Positions 53,235-62,967 of a stretch of DNA of 64,000 nucleotides are shown piece by piece. The translations under genes and the position numbers were made by a program. The notes under the pieces were generated by a model. That model made no database searches. It saw only the letters and a program-made list of their open reading frames with translations, and was not told where the DNA came from. The DNA is from Bacillus kexueae (lineage in GTDB: Bacteria; Bacillota; Bacilli; Bacillales; Aeribacillaceae): positions 62,001 to 126,000 of the forward strand of contig NZ_JALAZE010000001.1 in assembly GCF_022809095.1 (NCBI RefSeq), written 5' to 3'. Position 1 is the stretch's first letter; each line of letters opens with the position of its first letter.

Positions 53235-54563
53235 TTAGAGCAGATCCGCTGCTAATTGAGCGAGTCCAGATCTTTCTCCTTTAATCAATTTAATATGCCC
53301 CGCGATTGATTGGTCTTTAAATTTCTCAACTACATATGTTAATCCGTTATTGTATTCATCTAAATACGGGTGGTCTATTTGGGCAGGATCCCCCATGAGG
53401 ACAATTTTACTTCTTTCTCCTACCCTCGTTAAAATAGTTTTCACCTCATGCTTCGTTAAATTTTGCGCTTCATCGATAATAATAAATTGTTCTGGAATGC
53501 TTCTCCCTCTTATATACGTCAATGCTTCAACTTCAATCGATCCCATGCCTGCTAAAATAGCATCGAGCTCCCCTGGCTTTTTCGTATTAAATAAAAACTC
53601 TAAGTTATCGAATATCGGTTGCATCCAAGGCCTTAATTTTTCTTGTTTCTCACCTGGCAGAAAGCCAAGATCTTTTCCAACCGGTACGATTGGTCGAGCA
53701 ACGAGCAATTTTTTGTATTCACCTAAATCTTCCGTTTGCATCAGCCCAGCAGCTAATGCAAGAAGTGTTTTTCCTGTTCCAGCCTTTCCGATTAACGTGA
53801 CGAGAGGTAAATCGGTCCGAAGCAATAATTCTAAAGCCATCGTTTGCTGCACATTACGTGGTCGAATCCCCCATATATGATCGTAATCAAATACGAGCCT
53901 TTTCACTTTTTTACCCGATTTATCTACAATTCCTATGGCCGATGCGGATCCCCCAAGCGCATCTTTCATTAAAATAAATTGATTCGGGTAAAAAGGGTGA
54001 TTTGTGATTTCAGATAGCACCAATTCATTATTTTCGTAAAAGCGGCTCAAATTTTCACCACTTATGTAAAGGTCTAAGAAGCCTGTATAAATGTGGTCAA
54101 CAGTTGTTACACGGTCGCTTAAAAAGTCTTCCGCAACTAATCCGAGAGCATCCGCTTTTACTCGAACGAGGGCATCTTTACTCACCAATATTACGGTCCT
54201 ACCGTCGGCTTTCGATTCTTCTTCCAAAGACAAATTTTTTGCCACAGCCAAAATTCGGTTATCATTCGTTTTTTCAACAAAAATATCTTGAAGTTGATGA
54301 AAAGACCGATGATTTAGTTCAATGCGAAGGGACCCTCCGTTTGGAAGAGGTATTCGTTCGTGAAGTCTACCAATTTCACGCATTCGATCAATCAACTTGG
54401 ATACTTGCCTTGCATTTCTACCAATTTCATCCATATATCGTTTTTTTGAGTCTACTTCTTCTAGTACAACAGCGGGTATTACGACTTCATTGTCGTGAAA
54501 GGAATAAATGGCATTCGGGTCTTGCAACAGTACATTCGTATCTAACACGTAGACCTTGCCCAA
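53235..54563 (-). CDS. ylaK: PIN-domain PhoH-like ATPase YlaK (PhoH2)
   Basis: The product is 442 residues from the TTG start that follows GGAGG by 7 nt; a 17-codon extension to an upstream start overlaps that site. Length equals B. subtilis YlaK. The N-terminal PIN nuclease domain has YVLDTNVLLQDP and VLEEVDSKK; the C-terminal PhoH ATPase has Walker A GKAGTGKTLLALAAG and Walker B IIDEAQN. Related PhoH2 proteins are RNA helicase/ribonucleases. Confidence 0.94.
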   Translation of the reverse strand: MGKVYVLDTNVLLQDPNAIYSFHDNEVVIPAVVLEEVDSKKRYMDEIGRNARQVSKLIDRMREIGRLHERIPLPNGGSLRIELNHRSFHQLQDIFVEKTNDNRILAVAKNLSLEEESKADGRTVILVSKDALVRVKADALGLVAEDFLSDRVTTVDHIYTGFLDLYISGENLSRFYENNELVLSEITNHPFYPNQFILMKDALGGSASAIGIVDKSGKKVKRLVFDYDHIWGIRPRNVQQTMALELLLRTDLPLVTLIGKAGTGKTLLALAAGLMQTEDLGEYKKLLVARPIVPVGKDLGFLPGEKQEKLRPWMQPIFDNLEFLFNTKKPGELDAILAGMGSIEVEALTYIRGRSIPEQFIIIDEAQNLTKHEVKTILTRVGERSKIVLMGDPAQIDHPYLDEYNNGLTYVVEKFKDQSIAGHIKLIKGERSGLAQLAADLL

Positions 54564-54717
54564 TCTTCCGCCTCCTGCTCCGATTATTTTAGGGAGAAAA
54601 TCATCTTGAACCAAAGCTTGGAAAAGTCTTTAATTGCTAAAATATATGTATTTGTGCATAAAGATAGAAGGTTTATTAAACAATATTTATAAAACCGCTC
54701 TAAAAAGGAGTGTTATT

Positions 54718-55323
54718 ATGCGCTTACTATTAATTGCAGCTATTCTTAGCATCACCTCCCTTCAAGCTTGTTCAGCTAATGAAAACACTCGTGGGGATGT
54801 ACCTAAAGAATACGAAGATCGTGTTATTAAGGTAAAAGATTCCGTAACGGAAAAAGTAGATCGAAAAACAGGACAACAAATTGCCCAGCATTTAGTCGAG
54901 TTAGCTAGACGAAATAAAGAAGTACAAAATGCTACCGCAGTAGTCCTTGGGCAATATGCTGTAGTTGGAATTGACGTCAATGAAAAATTAGAACGTTCGA
55001 AAGTTGAATCTGTCAAATACTCCGTTGCTGAAACTTTAAAGAAAGATCCATATGGAGCTAATGCCGTTGTCGTTGCAGATCCAGATACGAATCAGCGAGT
55101 TCGAAACATTGCGAAAAGCATTGAGGACGGGCGACCAATCGGTGGACTGTTAGATGAATTAGCTTCTATTGTTGGACGACTCATGCCTGATATACCGAGT
55201 GATATCATTGACAATCAAGAAAAACAACCAACTAACCAAAATAACGACCAGCTAAATGAAGAACAGCAAAATGAACTGGAAAATAATCAACAAAAGCAAT
55301 CAAATAATGAAATGAAAAACTGA
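54718..55323 (+). CDS. ylaJ: YhcN/YlaJ-family sporulation lipoprotein
   Basis: The product is 201 residues starting MRLLLIAAILSITSLQACSA; lipobox LQAC. The central domain (about 30-160, DRVIKVKDSVTEKVDRKTG, ALVVADPD-like strand AVVVADPDTNQ) is typical of YhcN/YlaJ proteins of the spore membrane. The tail is a low-complexity Gln/Asn/Glu run. AAAAAGGAG precedes the ATG; a longer frame lacks a ribosome site. B. subtilis ylaJ has the same neighbour, ylaK. Confidence 0.9.
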   Translation: MRLLLIAAILSITSLQACSANENTRGDVPKEYEDRVIKVKDSVTEKVDRKTGQQIAQHLVELARRNKEVQNATAVVLGQYAVVGIDVNEKLERSKVESVKYSVAETLKKDPYGANAVVVADPDTNQRVRNIAKSIEDGRPIGGLLDELASIVGRLMPDIPSDIIDNQEKQPTNQNNDQLNEEQQNELENNQQKQSNNEMKN

Positions 55324-55335
55324 TCGTAAAACACG

Positions 55336-55373
55336 AAAAGCTTAGCCTACGAAATCGTAGACTAAGCTTTTTT
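55336..55373 (+). terminator. Terminator of ylaJ
   Basis: AAAAGCTTAG-CTACGA and TCGTAG-CTAAGCTTTTTT form a long stem with one internal mismatch and an A-rich loop. Convergent with the next gene, whose end it overlaps. Confidence 0.85.
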
Positions 55374-55820
55374 CATTGCATCTAATACTTGCTGGTCCAG
55401 CTTTGCGGCAGCTTTTTCATCATAAGTTTTTTCGTATGTTGGTACTTGTGCAATTTTCGAACCGTAAAACATGACATCACGCACTTCAGAAATACGCATT
55501 TCTAATAGAGCTAGCTTAAGCGGTACACCTTCAAGCTTTTCAACCTTCACATGCGTGTGTCCTAAAACGGCATATGTAGTTTCATTTGCCCACAATGTGA
55601 TCACGCTAGACGGATGGTTTCGAATGTTCTCTACAATTCGTGAACGGTTATCAACACAAATATAAACACGCTCACGGTCAGGAGCAAATACCCAAGAAAT
55701 AGCCGATACGTTCGGCGCACCTGTCTCATGATCAATAGTCGATATCGTGACATATCGTTCTTGTTGCAGATGATCGAATAATGGATCGATTAGCGACGTT
55801 TCAATATTGTTATTCGCCAT
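55362..55820 (-). CDS. Pyridoxamine 5'-phosphate oxidase-family (FMN-binding split-barrel) protein
   Basis: The product is 152 residues from the ATG after GGGGGTGG; a 30-codon extension lacks a site. The split-barrel pattern YVTISTIDHETGAPNVSAISW, VYICVDNRSRIVENIRNHP and YAVLGHTHVKVEKLEG is that of general stress/PPOX-type flavin proteins. The C-terminal end is helical (MEDEEK-like). Substrate unknown. It is an insertion relative to the B. subtilis yla order. Confidence 0.85.
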   Translation of the reverse strand: MANNNIETSLIDPLFDHLQQERYVTISTIDHETGAPNVSAISWVFAPDRERVYICVDNRSRIVENIRNHPSSVITLWANETTYAVLGHTHVKVEKLEGVPLKLALLEMRISEVRDVMFYGSKIAQVPTYEKTYDEKAAAKLDQQVLDAMKKA

Positions 55821-56001
55821 GTTTCCACCCCCAAGAACTTCCTTATTTCCATCATACATGGTTACTCGGTACAATTTCAATAAATTTATTTCGTCTGATG
55901 AAATTATCATGGTATACTTTTAAACAAAGATGTAGAAAACCCACATTATTTACCAATGTGATTAAACATTTGAAGTCCTTTAAAAGAAAGGTTTGAACGA
56001 A

Positions 56002-56205
56002 ATGAGAGTTAAATGTTCTTTATGTGATAAAATTCAAACGATTGATGACGAAACGCTTTTAGCTAAACGGCTGCGAAACCGTCCTATTCATACATATATG
56101 TGCGAAAATTGTCACGAGCGGATCGCAAGACGAACAAAGGAGCGAATTGCTACGGGCAATTTCAAGCTTTATCGTGACAAAAAATTAGAAGACCATTGGT
56201 CATAA
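56002..56205 (+). CDS. ylaI: YlaI-like zinc-binding protein
   Basis: The product is 67 residues starting MRVKCSLCDKIQTIDD. Two Cys pairs, CSLC and CENCHER (about 4-7 and 36-39), probably bind zinc. RLRNRPIHTYMCE and GNFKLYRDKK match B. subtilis YlaI. The ATG is chosen over an in-frame TTG nine nt upstream, which lies inside the ribosome site. Function unknown. Confidence 0.9.
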   Translation: MRVKCSLCDKIQTIDDETLLAKRLRNRPIHTYMCENCHERIARRTKERIATGNFKLYRDKKLEDHWS

Positions 56206-56221
56206 GTCAAAGAAACCAAAT

Positions 56222-56264
56222 AAAAAGGTGAATGAGATGTCTACTTATCTCATTCACCTTTTTT
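56222..56264 (-). terminator. Bidirectional terminator ylaI / 91-residue gene
   Basis: AAAAGGTGAATGAGA and TCTCATTCACCTTTTT form a 15-bp stem with a short loop, with A- and T-runs on the two sides. Confidence 0.88.
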
Positions 56265-56265
56265 G

Positions 56266-56541
56266 TTACAAGAACTTTTCGGGTTCCTGCTCCATTTGTG
56301 CAATCATCGTTTCAGCTAGTTCCTTTGGAAATCGAAAAGAAGATGGTTTATCTTCTTTTATGAAATGTACAACATACGATTCAGGAAGTCTCTCAATTGA
56401 AAGATGACTCACTTGATGATCTTCTGTAAGTATCGATTGAAAAAGAGAATACGTTTCTTCTGCTGCTTCATCATGAGGTCGCTTCTCGACAACGAGTTTA
56501 ATGGTCAACCAATTATAGATTACATCTTGTAACGATCTCAT
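56266..56541 (-). CDS. Conserved hypothetical protein coupled to ylaH
   Basis: The product is 91 residues. Sequence shows an N-terminal helix ([20 protein letters not shown]), acidic middle and a C-terminal helix ([19 protein letters not shown]). Its start overlaps the ylaH stop by 4 nt (ATGA), so translation is coupled. It is not recognised by name. It may be a partner of the YlaH membrane protein. Confidence 0.75.
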   Translation of the reverse strand: MRSLQDVIYNWLTIKLVVEKRPHDEAAEETYSLFQSILTEDHQVSHLSIERLPESYVVHFIKEDKPSSFRFPKELAETMIAQMEQEPEKFL

Positions 56542-56855
56542 GAGTTCGCTTCTCTTTCCTCCTTTTTCGTTCGATATAGGCGGATTTTATAAATAATTAA
56601 AATGAGGGCGGCAACGACTAACCCTTCTGCTACCGGTAGAAAAACTCCTAAAAACGTTAAAACCGAACAGCCAAGCGCTAAAAAGAAATAAATGATGGCT
56701 GATTTTAAAATCGGTAACTTTTTAGCAAAGCCAAGTTTGTATACGACAATTGATAGAACTAAAATTGTAATATAAAGCATCCACATTCCAAGGTCTGGTT
56801 GCTCATCTACTTTAAACAACGCTGCAAAAAAGGAGAGTCGTTGTTGAACGTCCAT
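56538..56855 (-). CDS. ylaH: YlaH-like membrane protein
   Basis: The 105-residue product has three hydrophobic segments (about 22-40, 48-66 and 70-92) and a basic C-terminal tail ([14 protein letters not shown]). Position directly downstream of typA is as in B. subtilis. No function known. Confidence 0.82.
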   Translation of the reverse strand: MDVQQRLSFFAALFKVDEQPDLGMWMLYITILVLSIVVYKLGFAKKLPILKSAIIYFFLALGCSVLTFLGVFLPVAEGLVVAALILIIYKIRLYRTKKEEREANS

Positions 56856-56880
56856 CGTAATTCCACCTCCAACACTACAA

Positions 56881-58725
56881 TTACGCTTTTTCTGCTAGTT
56901 TTTTCTTTTTCGCTACTTTTTCACGCTCATTTTTGTCTAAGATTTTCTTGCGAAGTCGAATGGATTCAGGTGTAACTTCACAATACTCATCGTCATTCAA
57001 ATATTCTAGTGCTTCTTCTAATGACATAATGCGAGGCTTTTTCATGCCAACTGTTTGTTCTTTCGTTGCAGAGCGAATGTTCGTTTGTTGCTTCACTTTA
57101 CACACATTGACGACTAAGTCGTTTTCTCGAGTATGTTCACCGACAATCATTCCCGCATAGACGTCTGTACCTGGCTCAATAAAAATCGTTCCGCGGTCTT
57201 CCACTCCTTGAATTCCGTAGGAAGATGCTTTTCCATTTTCCATTGAAATTAGGACTCCTTGACGACGGCCACCTACTTGCCCTTTTTGCATCGGTTGATA
57301 GCTATCAAAGGAATGGTTGATAATGCCGTAACCTCTTGTTAAAGACAAGAACTCAGTCGAATACCCAATTAAACCTCGTGATGGAACCATGAAAATGAGG
57401 CGCACTTGACCATTCCCGTTATTGATCATGTCAACCATTTCGCCTTTTCGCGCTCCTAATGATTCCATTACAGCCCCTGTATATTCTTCTGGCACATCTA
57501 CTTGCACGCGCTCAACAGGCTCACAACGCACACCATCAATCTCTTTGACAATAACCTCTGGCTTTGATACTTGAAGCTCATAACCTTCACGACGCATATT
57601 TTCAATTAAGATGGATAGGTGTAATTCGCCGCGCCCAGATACAATCCATGCGTCTGGAGATTCCGTTTGTTCAACACGTAAGCTCACGTCTGTCTGCAAT
57701 TGTTGTTGAAGGCGCTCTTCAATTTTTCGTGAAGTTACATATTTTCCTTCACGTCCCGCGAAAGGACTGTTATTTACTAAGAATGTCATTTGTAATGTCG
57801 GCTCATCAATACGTAAAACTGGTAGTGCTTCTTGATGATCGACAGGACAAACTGTTTCACCTACATTAATGTCTTCCATTCCAGATACGGCTACTAAGTC
57901 CCCTGCTTTCGCTTCTTCAATTTCAATGCGTTTTAACCCTTGGAAACCGAACAGCTTCGTTACACGGAAATTTTTCACCGTACCGTCAAGTTTCATTAAT
58001 GACACTTGCTGACCAACTTTCATCGTACCTCTAAAGACACGACCAATCCCAATACGTCCAACATAATCGTTGTAATCTAATAACGCTACTTGGAATTGTA
58101 ACGGTTCATCAGAATTATTGATTGGGGAAGGAATGTGTTCAACAATAGAATCAAATAAGCATTGCATATTCTCTTCTTGTTTTGTCGGATCTGGGTCTAG
58201 GCTTGCAGTACCATTAATGGCCGATGCGTATACGACTGGGAATTCAAGTTGATCGTCGTTAGCGTCAAGCTCGATAAACAGTTCAAGAACCTCATCAACG
58301 ACTTCTTCAGGGCGAGCAAAATCACGGTCAATTTTATTCACGACAACAATTGGTGTTAAATTTTGCTCAAGCGCTTTTTTTAATACGAATCGAGTTTGCG
58401 GCATACAACCTTCGTAAGCATCCACTACTAACAGAACGCCGTCTACCATTTTCATAATTCGCTCGACTTCACCACCGAAGTCCGCATGACCAGGTGTATC
58501 TAAAATGTTAATTCTCGTATCTTTATATTGAATCGCAGTATTTTTCGCTAATATTGTAATTCCACGTTCTCTTTCTAAATCATTCGAGTCCATTGCCCGA
58601 TCTGCTACTTGTTCATTTTCACGGAATGTGCCCGATTGATGCAATAATTGGTCCACGAGTGTCGTCTTTCCGTGATCGACGTGGGCGATAATGGCAATAT
58701 TTCGTAAATCAGTTCTACGTTCCAC
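56881..58725 (-). CDS. typA: Translational GTPase TypA/BipA
   Basis: The product is 614 residues from the GTG 8 nt after AGGAG; a 21-codon upstream extension has no site and is not conserved. G motifs: [23 protein letters not shown] and NKID. Domains II, III, V and the BipA C-terminal domain follow ([22 protein letters not shown]). It supports ribosome assembly and growth at low temperature. Same place as B. subtilis ylaG. Confidence 0.97.
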   Translation of the reverse strand: MERRTDLRNIAIIAHVDHGKTTLVDQLLHQSGTFRENEQVADRAMDSNDLERERGITILAKNTAIQYKDTRINILDTPGHADFGGEVERIMKMVDGVLLVVDAYEGCMPQTRFVLKKALEQNLTPIVVVNKIDRDFARPEEVVDEVLELFIELDANDDQLEFPVVYASAINGTASLDPDPTKQEENMQCLFDSIVEHIPSPINNSDEPLQFQVALLDYNDYVGRIGIGRVFRGTMKVGQQVSLMKLDGTVKNFRVTKLFGFQGLKRIEIEEAKAGDLVAVSGMEDINVGETVCPVDHQEALPVLRIDEPTLQMTFLVNNSPFAGREGKYVTSRKIEERLQQQLQTDVSLRVEQTESPDAWIVSGRGELHLSILIENMRREGYELQVSKPEVIVKEIDGVRCEPVERVQVDVPEEYTGAVMESLGARKGEMVDMINNGNGQVRLIFMVPSRGLIGYSTEFLSLTRGYGIINHSFDSYQPMQKGQVGGRRQGVLISMENGKASSYGIQGVEDRGTIFIEPGTDVYAGMIVGEHTRENDLVVNVCKVKQQTNIRSATKEQTVGMKKPRIMSLEEALEYLNDDEYCEVTPESIRLRKKILDKNEREKVAKKKKLAEKA

Positions 58726-58903
58726 AATTTCATCTCCTATCAAGGAAAGCGGTGGCTCTTCCATGCTGCAAGAACAACGAGCCATCACACCTAACTCTCC
58801 TCAAAATCTATAAATAAACCTACGATATTATATCATACTACAGTAGAAAAAAAGAAACTTTTTCGCTAAACTGGAAATAACAACATGAAAAGGGGATGTC
58901 CAT

Positions 58904-59089
58904 ATGAAAAAAGAGAAAGTTGTTCTTCTTCTTTTTGCCTTTTTAGCTGCATTCTGTATGGTATTAATCGGGTTTGCCATCGGTGCCAAAAGTTTAGTCG
59001 GAATCATCTTATCAATAGTAGCTGTAATTGCTGTATTCGGCTTCGGCTTTTCATATAAAAAGAAGCTCCGTGAAAAAGGGCTATTATAA
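58904..59089 (+). CDS. ylaF: YlaF-like two-helix membrane protein
   Basis: The 61-residue product has two hydrophobic helices (6-30 and 32-50) and a basic tail (YKKKLREKG). It is divergent from typA, as B. subtilis ylaF. AAAAGGGGATG precedes the ATG. Role unknown. Confidence 0.82.
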   Translation: MKKEKVVLLLFAFLAAFCMVLIGFAIGAKSLVGIILSIVAVIAVFGFGFSYKKKLREKGLL

Positions 59090-59146
59090 GATTAACGTAC
59101 ATAATTTAGTGCTCTTTTCACAACAAAGTAGCAATCCATTCTTCTA

Positions 59147-59332
59147 ATAAGAAAAGTGCAAAGCGCAAGTCCTTAGGCGAAGGGCGCTTTAGGACCTGCG
59201 AGGAGGCTTCCGTCGCCACAGCAGGGCCGAAGCGACCCGAGCTGATGGCGCTTAGAGCTAGACACCCAAAAAAACGGTAAAGAGAATCCTTTAACACTTT
59301 ATTGAACTTAAACTTTCTGTAACAATAAATAA
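59147..59332 (+). repeat. Repeat family A, copy A6
   Basis: Full-length copy with GTGCAAAGCGCAAGTCC, GGCTTCCGTCGCCACAGCAG, GAGCTAGACACC, TTTAACACTTTATTGAACTT and CTTTCTGTAACAATAAA. It starts 58 nt after ylaF and ends at the suhB terminator. Confidence 0.9.
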
Positions 59333-59375
59333 AAATAACCCCAAGGTCGCTTAGCATTCTTGGGGTTATTTTTTT
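59333..59375 (-). terminator. Terminator of suhB
   Basis: AAATAACCCCAAG and CTTGGGGTTATTT form a 13-bp stem with an 11-nt loop, followed by T-rich repeat A6 end on the minus strand and seven T on the plus strand. Confidence 0.88.
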
Positions 59376-59394
59376 ACTTTATGATATATATTCA

Positions 59395-60201
59395 TCATTT
59401 CGTAAAGTGATCTTTCAAGTACTTCTCCATCACTTGTTGGTGCACGTTTGGATTAGCTACAAAAATACTCGATTTTTTCAAAAAATCAATTTCGTTACCT
59501 TCAAGTGTCGTAGCAATTCCCCCTACTTCTTCTACAATGACGACTCCCGCAGCAATATCCCAAGGAGATAATCTCATGGTAATATAGCCATCCAGTCTTC
59601 CCGTTGCCACATACGCAAACTCTAAGGCAGCTGAACCGAATGAACGCGTTCCACGAGCTTTTTTAACAACGGGAGCTAATATGGTAGGGTCGATTCGTTT
59701 ATTTTCAATTACCCATGTCGCATTAATCGCTAAAATGGATTCTTCTAGTATTGTATCACGTGATAACTTCGGTAATGGCGTCTCATTCATGTATGCACCT
59801 TGGCCTTTTACAGCATGATAAAGTTCGTCATGGACAACATCATATATTAGCCCAATAATCCCTTTTCCGTCTTCGTAAATCCCGACGGATATACAAAAAT
59901 TTCGTTGCTGATGAACGAAATTCATTGTTCCATCGATTGGGTCAATAATCCACACAATTCCATCTAATGTCGTTAGTTCATGCCCTGCTCCCTCTTCACC
60001 TAAAATTTTATGATCAGGAAAGTGCGTGCGAATTTTTTCACACAAGTAAGCTTCTACTGCTTGATCGATATCTGTGACCAAATCATTTGGATTCGATTTC
60101 GTATGTATCGATAATGTTTTTTCAAAGGAACTACGTATCATCTTTCCCGCTTCATAAACCCATTCCTTTGCATGTTGGTCAATTTCTTTCCAATTATTCA
60201 T
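59395..60201 (-). CDS. suhB: Inositol-1-monophosphatase family phosphatase (YktC/SuhB)
   Basis: The 268-residue product has the metal site motifs GEEGAG (Glu), DPIDGTMNF and WDIAAGVVIVEEVGG of the IMPase family. Mg-dependent; substrates can be inositol phosphate, fructose bisphosphate or PAP. B. subtilis yktC is in the same place. AAGGTAGGGTGA precedes the ATG. Confidence 0.92.
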   Translation of the reverse strand: MNNWKEIDQHAKEWVYEAGKMIRSSFEKTLSIHTKSNPNDLVTDIDQAVEAYLCEKIRTHFPDHKILGEEGAGHELTTLDGIVWIIDPIDGTMNFVHQQRNFCISVGIYEDGKGIIGLIYDVVHDELYHAVKGQGAYMNETPLPKLSRDTILEESILAINATWVIENKRIDPTILAPVVKKARGTRSFGSAALEFAYVATGRLDGYITMRLSPWDIAAGVVIVEEVGGIATTLEGNEIDFLKKSSIFVANPNVHQQVMEKYLKDHFTK

Positions 60202-60287
60202 CCTTCACCCTACCTTTTCCATTTCACTTTCTTTAAGGATACTTGATGAATTTAATTAAAATCAAGTTTCGTATGTACCGGTCTTCG

Positions 60288-60320
60288 GAAAAAACGAACC
60301 TTTCCTTGAAGGTTCGTTAA
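60288..60320 (-). terminator. Terminator of ykzI
   Basis: AACGAACCTT and AAGGTTCGTT form a 10-bp stem with a 4-5-nt loop, then TTTTTT on the minus strand, 8 nt after the stop. Confidence 0.85.
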
Positions 60321-60325
60321 CAATC

Positions 60326-60514
60326 CTATTTAGTAAGACGTAGCCATTCATTTCTCAGCTTTTCTAATTTTTTGATACATTGTTTTTTCTTGTCTTCGTT
60401 CTTTTCCTCCATCGCGTCGAACAATGTCGCTAACTCGTAGTCTAATTCTAGCCGTATGATATTAATCTTTTTCTGTTTATCAAACTTTTGATTTCCCCTG
60501 ACGACCTGCTTCAT
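60326..60514 (-). CDS. ykzI: YkzI-like small helical protein
   Basis: The product is 62 residues starting MKQVVRGNQKFDKQKKINII. It is very rich in Lys, Glu and Leu and wholly helical (ALATLF-DAMEEKNEDKKKQ region, KLEKLRNEWLRL). The ATG follows GGGGAG; the ten-codon extension overlaps that site. Lies between suhB and yktB, where B. subtilis has ykzI of about the same length. Confidence 0.72.
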   Translation of the reverse strand: MKQVVRGNQKFDKQKKINIIRLELDYELATLFDAMEEKNEDKKKQCIKKLEKLRNEWLRLTK

Positions 60515-60762
60515 TAACTCTTCTCCCCTTTCATCATTTTTCACGGTATCACCTTCGACTTTTGGCTTTTTGTTTCTATATCGTATGAAAAATGAAATAT
60601 AGTTGGTACATCCATCTGAAATTTGTGCGTTTACCTATTAATTTTTTAATACCAATGTGACATGGTTGTTAAACATAGTTATTATTATGTTAAAATATTT
60701 ATAAAAAAGATGTTGTCCATATTTTTTGGAAACGAATGAGAATAGAAAGAGAGGATTTATTT

Positions 60763-61395
60763 ATGTCATTTAATGGGTTTTTAGAACAAGATTTTGAAAC
60801 GTTTCATATTGAAGGTCTTGAAGAACGGATGGAAGCGATTCAGGAACGGATTCGACCAAAGTTCCAAGCGATTGGGGACATTTTAACACATGACCTTTCG
60901 ACAAAGATTGGCAATGAGATGTATTTGCACATCGCCAAGCACGCAAGAAGAACGAAAAATCCACCGAAAGATACATGGTTAGCCATTTCTCATCATAAAC
61001 GCGGATACAAACAGCATCCTCATTTTCAGGTCGGTTTATGGGATGATCATGTCTTTTTATGGCTTGCCTTCATCTACGAAGCACCTAATAAGACAGAGAT
61101 TGCTCAAACCTTCCTACATGAAATAGATTTTGTAAAAAAGACGATCCCAGAGACGTTTATGATTTCAAAGGATCATACGAAAAACGAAGCATTTCCAATG
61201 AATGAGGATACATTGACTAAAACGTTAGAACGTTTTCGCGATGTGAAAAAAGGAGAATTTTTAGTAGGTCGACAAATTGCAAAGAACGATCCGATATTAA
61301 AAGATCCAGATGCGTTTTTAAAAATGACGGTAGATACATTCCAGCAACTCATACCTTTATATAAACTATCATATGAGACAATTTACACTTCATGA
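60763..61395 (+). CDS. yktB: YktB-like protein (DUF1054/UPF0637)
   Basis: The product is 210 residues from ATG after GAGAGGATTTATTT. UPF0637 landmarks: DFETFHIEGLEERMEAI, HVARHARRT-like HIAKHARRTKNPP, and GYKQHPHFQVGLWDDHVFLW. Soluble; function unknown. Divergent from ykzI, convergent with yktA. Confidence 0.92.
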   Translation: MSFNGFLEQDFETFHIEGLEERMEAIQERIRPKFQAIGDILTHDLSTKIGNEMYLHIAKHARRTKNPPKDTWLAISHHKRGYKQHPHFQVGLWDDHVFLWLAFIYEAPNKTEIAQTFLHEIDFVKKTIPETFMISKDHTKNEAFPMNEDTLTKTLERFRDVKKGEFLVGRQIAKNDPILKDPDAFLKMTVDTFQQLIPLYKLSYETIYTS

Positions 61396-61454
61396 CAGAA
61401 ATCGCGCCAGACTTAAAACAAATGATCCTTTGAGGCTCATTTGAATGAAACCAT

Positions 61455-61506
61455 AAAAAATCCGCGATGATTGCTCATTCCTTTTGCAACCTTCGCGGAT
61501 CTTTTT
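61455..61506 (-). terminator. Terminator between yktB and yktA
   Basis: AAATCCGCGA and TCGCGGAT arms with a ~24-nt loop; T-runs on both sides allow use by both convergent genes. Confidence 0.75.
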
Positions 61507-61528
61507 AAACTTAGTGATTTTTGCATTC

Positions 61529-61801
61529 TTACGTCATTTTAATAAACGTTCCATCTTCCGCTTCACGTGTTTTTTTCACAACATGATACGAAGAATAATT
61601 GCTTACTTCTTGAAATTCTGCAAAAATCTTTTTTTCTTCTGCTTTACTAGGGACAATTTCCTTAAATCTACGGTAAGACGTTAACATATCTTCTCTTGAA
61701 ATGCCCTTTTCATATGCCTTTTCGATGTTTTCGAAAAACTTAATGACATCGATAATTTCTTGTGTAGACCAATCTAATGAAATTGGGTATGAATAATCCA
61801 T
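61529..61801 (-). CDS. yktA: YktA-like protein (UPF0223)
   Basis: The 90-residue helical protein ([40 protein letters not shown]) is the UPF0223 family. Starts [12 protein letters not shown], typical. No known function. Lies upstream of yktB as in B. subtilis. Confidence 0.9.
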   Translation of the reverse strand: MDYSYPISLDWSTQEIIDVIKFFENIEKAYEKGISREDMLTSYRRFKEIVPSKAEEKKIFAEFQEVSNYSSYHVVKKTREAEDGTFIKMT

Positions 61802-61840
61802 GATGCTTACTCACTCCATCTATGTATTTATATTTTGCCT

Positions 61841-62797
61841 TTAACATGACCACTTTGTTCGTATTTCATCCGCTTCTTTGAGCATCCGTGAAAATAGTTC
61901 ATCCACTGTTGGAATGTCGTGGATGCGTCCAATGATCTGGCCAGCCCAGGCAAATCCTTCACTTATTTTACCATCATGTATAAACTTTTTGTTGACTTCT
62001 CCACTAATTAAATCTTTTAATTGCTCATATTTTCCGCCTGAACCTTCAACATCTATAATTTTATCCGTCCACTCTGTGTGAAGTGCTCTTGCCGGTGCTC
62101 CGATGGAACGCTTAATGACAATCGTATCTGTTTCCGACAAATTCACAAGCGTTTCTTTATAAATAGGATGCGCATGTGTACACTCTTTTGTAGCAATAAA
62201 TCGGGTCCCCATTTCAACCCCCTCTGCTCCAAGTGCAAACGCCGCCATTAAACCTCGTCCATCTCCAATCCCCCCAGAGGCAATGACCGGGATCGAGACA
62301 GCATCTACGACTTGTGGAACTAATACAAACGTTCCGACATCATCCTTTCCTAAATGCCCGCCGCCTTCCTGCCCAACAACCATAACTGCATCTGCACCTA
62401 ACTCTTCTGCTTTTACAGCTTGACGTTTTGAAGCGACAAGCACGAGTTTCTTTACTTTTACATTTTTCAATTGTTCAAATAAGGGCGCAGGATTCCCGCC
62501 CGTTACCGAAATTACCGGAACCTCCTCTTCGATCGCTACTTCCACCATATGTTGAAATGGACGACCATGTTGGCCTATAGCAAAATTTACTCCAAACGGA
62601 TTTTCTGTTTTGTCACGAACTTTTCGTATTTCTTCCCTTAACTTATCGGGGGATTCGAGAGACATAGCGGTAATTTGACCAAGCCCGCCAGCATTGCTTA
62701 CTGCGGCTGCAAGGTCTGAATAAGCTAAGTACGCCAAGCCTCCTTGGATGATTGGATAGCGTATGTTCAATAGTTCTGACACCCTCGTTTTCCACAT
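61841..62797 (-). CDS. NAD(P)H-dependent flavin oxidoreductase / nitronate monooxygenase-family protein
   Basis: The 318-residue TIM-barrel flavoprotein begins with a conserved start (RYPIIQGGLAYLAYSDLAAA), GGLGQITA, VSVTGG-like VISVTGGNPAPLF, and the FMN-phosphate site SGGIGDGRGLMAAFALGAEG, MGTRFIATKE. Fits FabK/YrpB/NMO proteins: some are enoyl-ACP reductases, others oxidise nitronates. Which activity applies cannot be told. Divergent from speA. Confidence 0.88.
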   Translation of the reverse strand: MWKTRVSELLNIRYPIIQGGLAYLAYSDLAAAVSNAGGLGQITAMSLESPDKLREEIRKVRDKTENPFGVNFAIGQHGRPFQHMVEVAIEEEVPVISVTGGNPAPLFEQLKNVKVKKLVLVASKRQAVKAEELGADAVMVVGQEGGGHLGKDDVGTFVLVPQVVDAVSIPVIASGGIGDGRGLMAAFALGAEGVEMGTRFIATKECTHAHPIYKETLVNLSETDTIVIKRSIGAPARALHTEWTDKIIDVEGSGGKYEQLKDLISGEVNKKFIHDGKISEGFAWAGQIIGRIHDIPTVDELFSRMLKEADEIRTKWSC

Positions 62798-62876
62798 TCA
62801 TTTCCTCTCCCTTCTAAAACCATTATTCTTAATTTTAAGAACTGATTCCTGCTAAATTTTCATGAAAAAAATTTTC

Positions 62877-62905
62877 TTTGCAAACAATAGTGAAAGTGCT
62901 ATAAT
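62877..62905 (+). promoter_or_regulatory. Promoter of speA
   Basis: TTTGCA (62877-62882) and TATAAT (62900-62905) are separated by 17 nt. The leader to the start codon is about 55 nt. Confidence 0.65.
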
Positions 62906-62967
62906 TCATTTGTTTTATGTCATGTTATTGACGATTTATTTTTGAACAATAAAGGTGGGAAAACGAA

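Noticed and set aside
53350-53880. 176-codon antisense frame in ylaK
   Set aside because: Antisense shadow; no ribosome site and no recognisable protein pattern.
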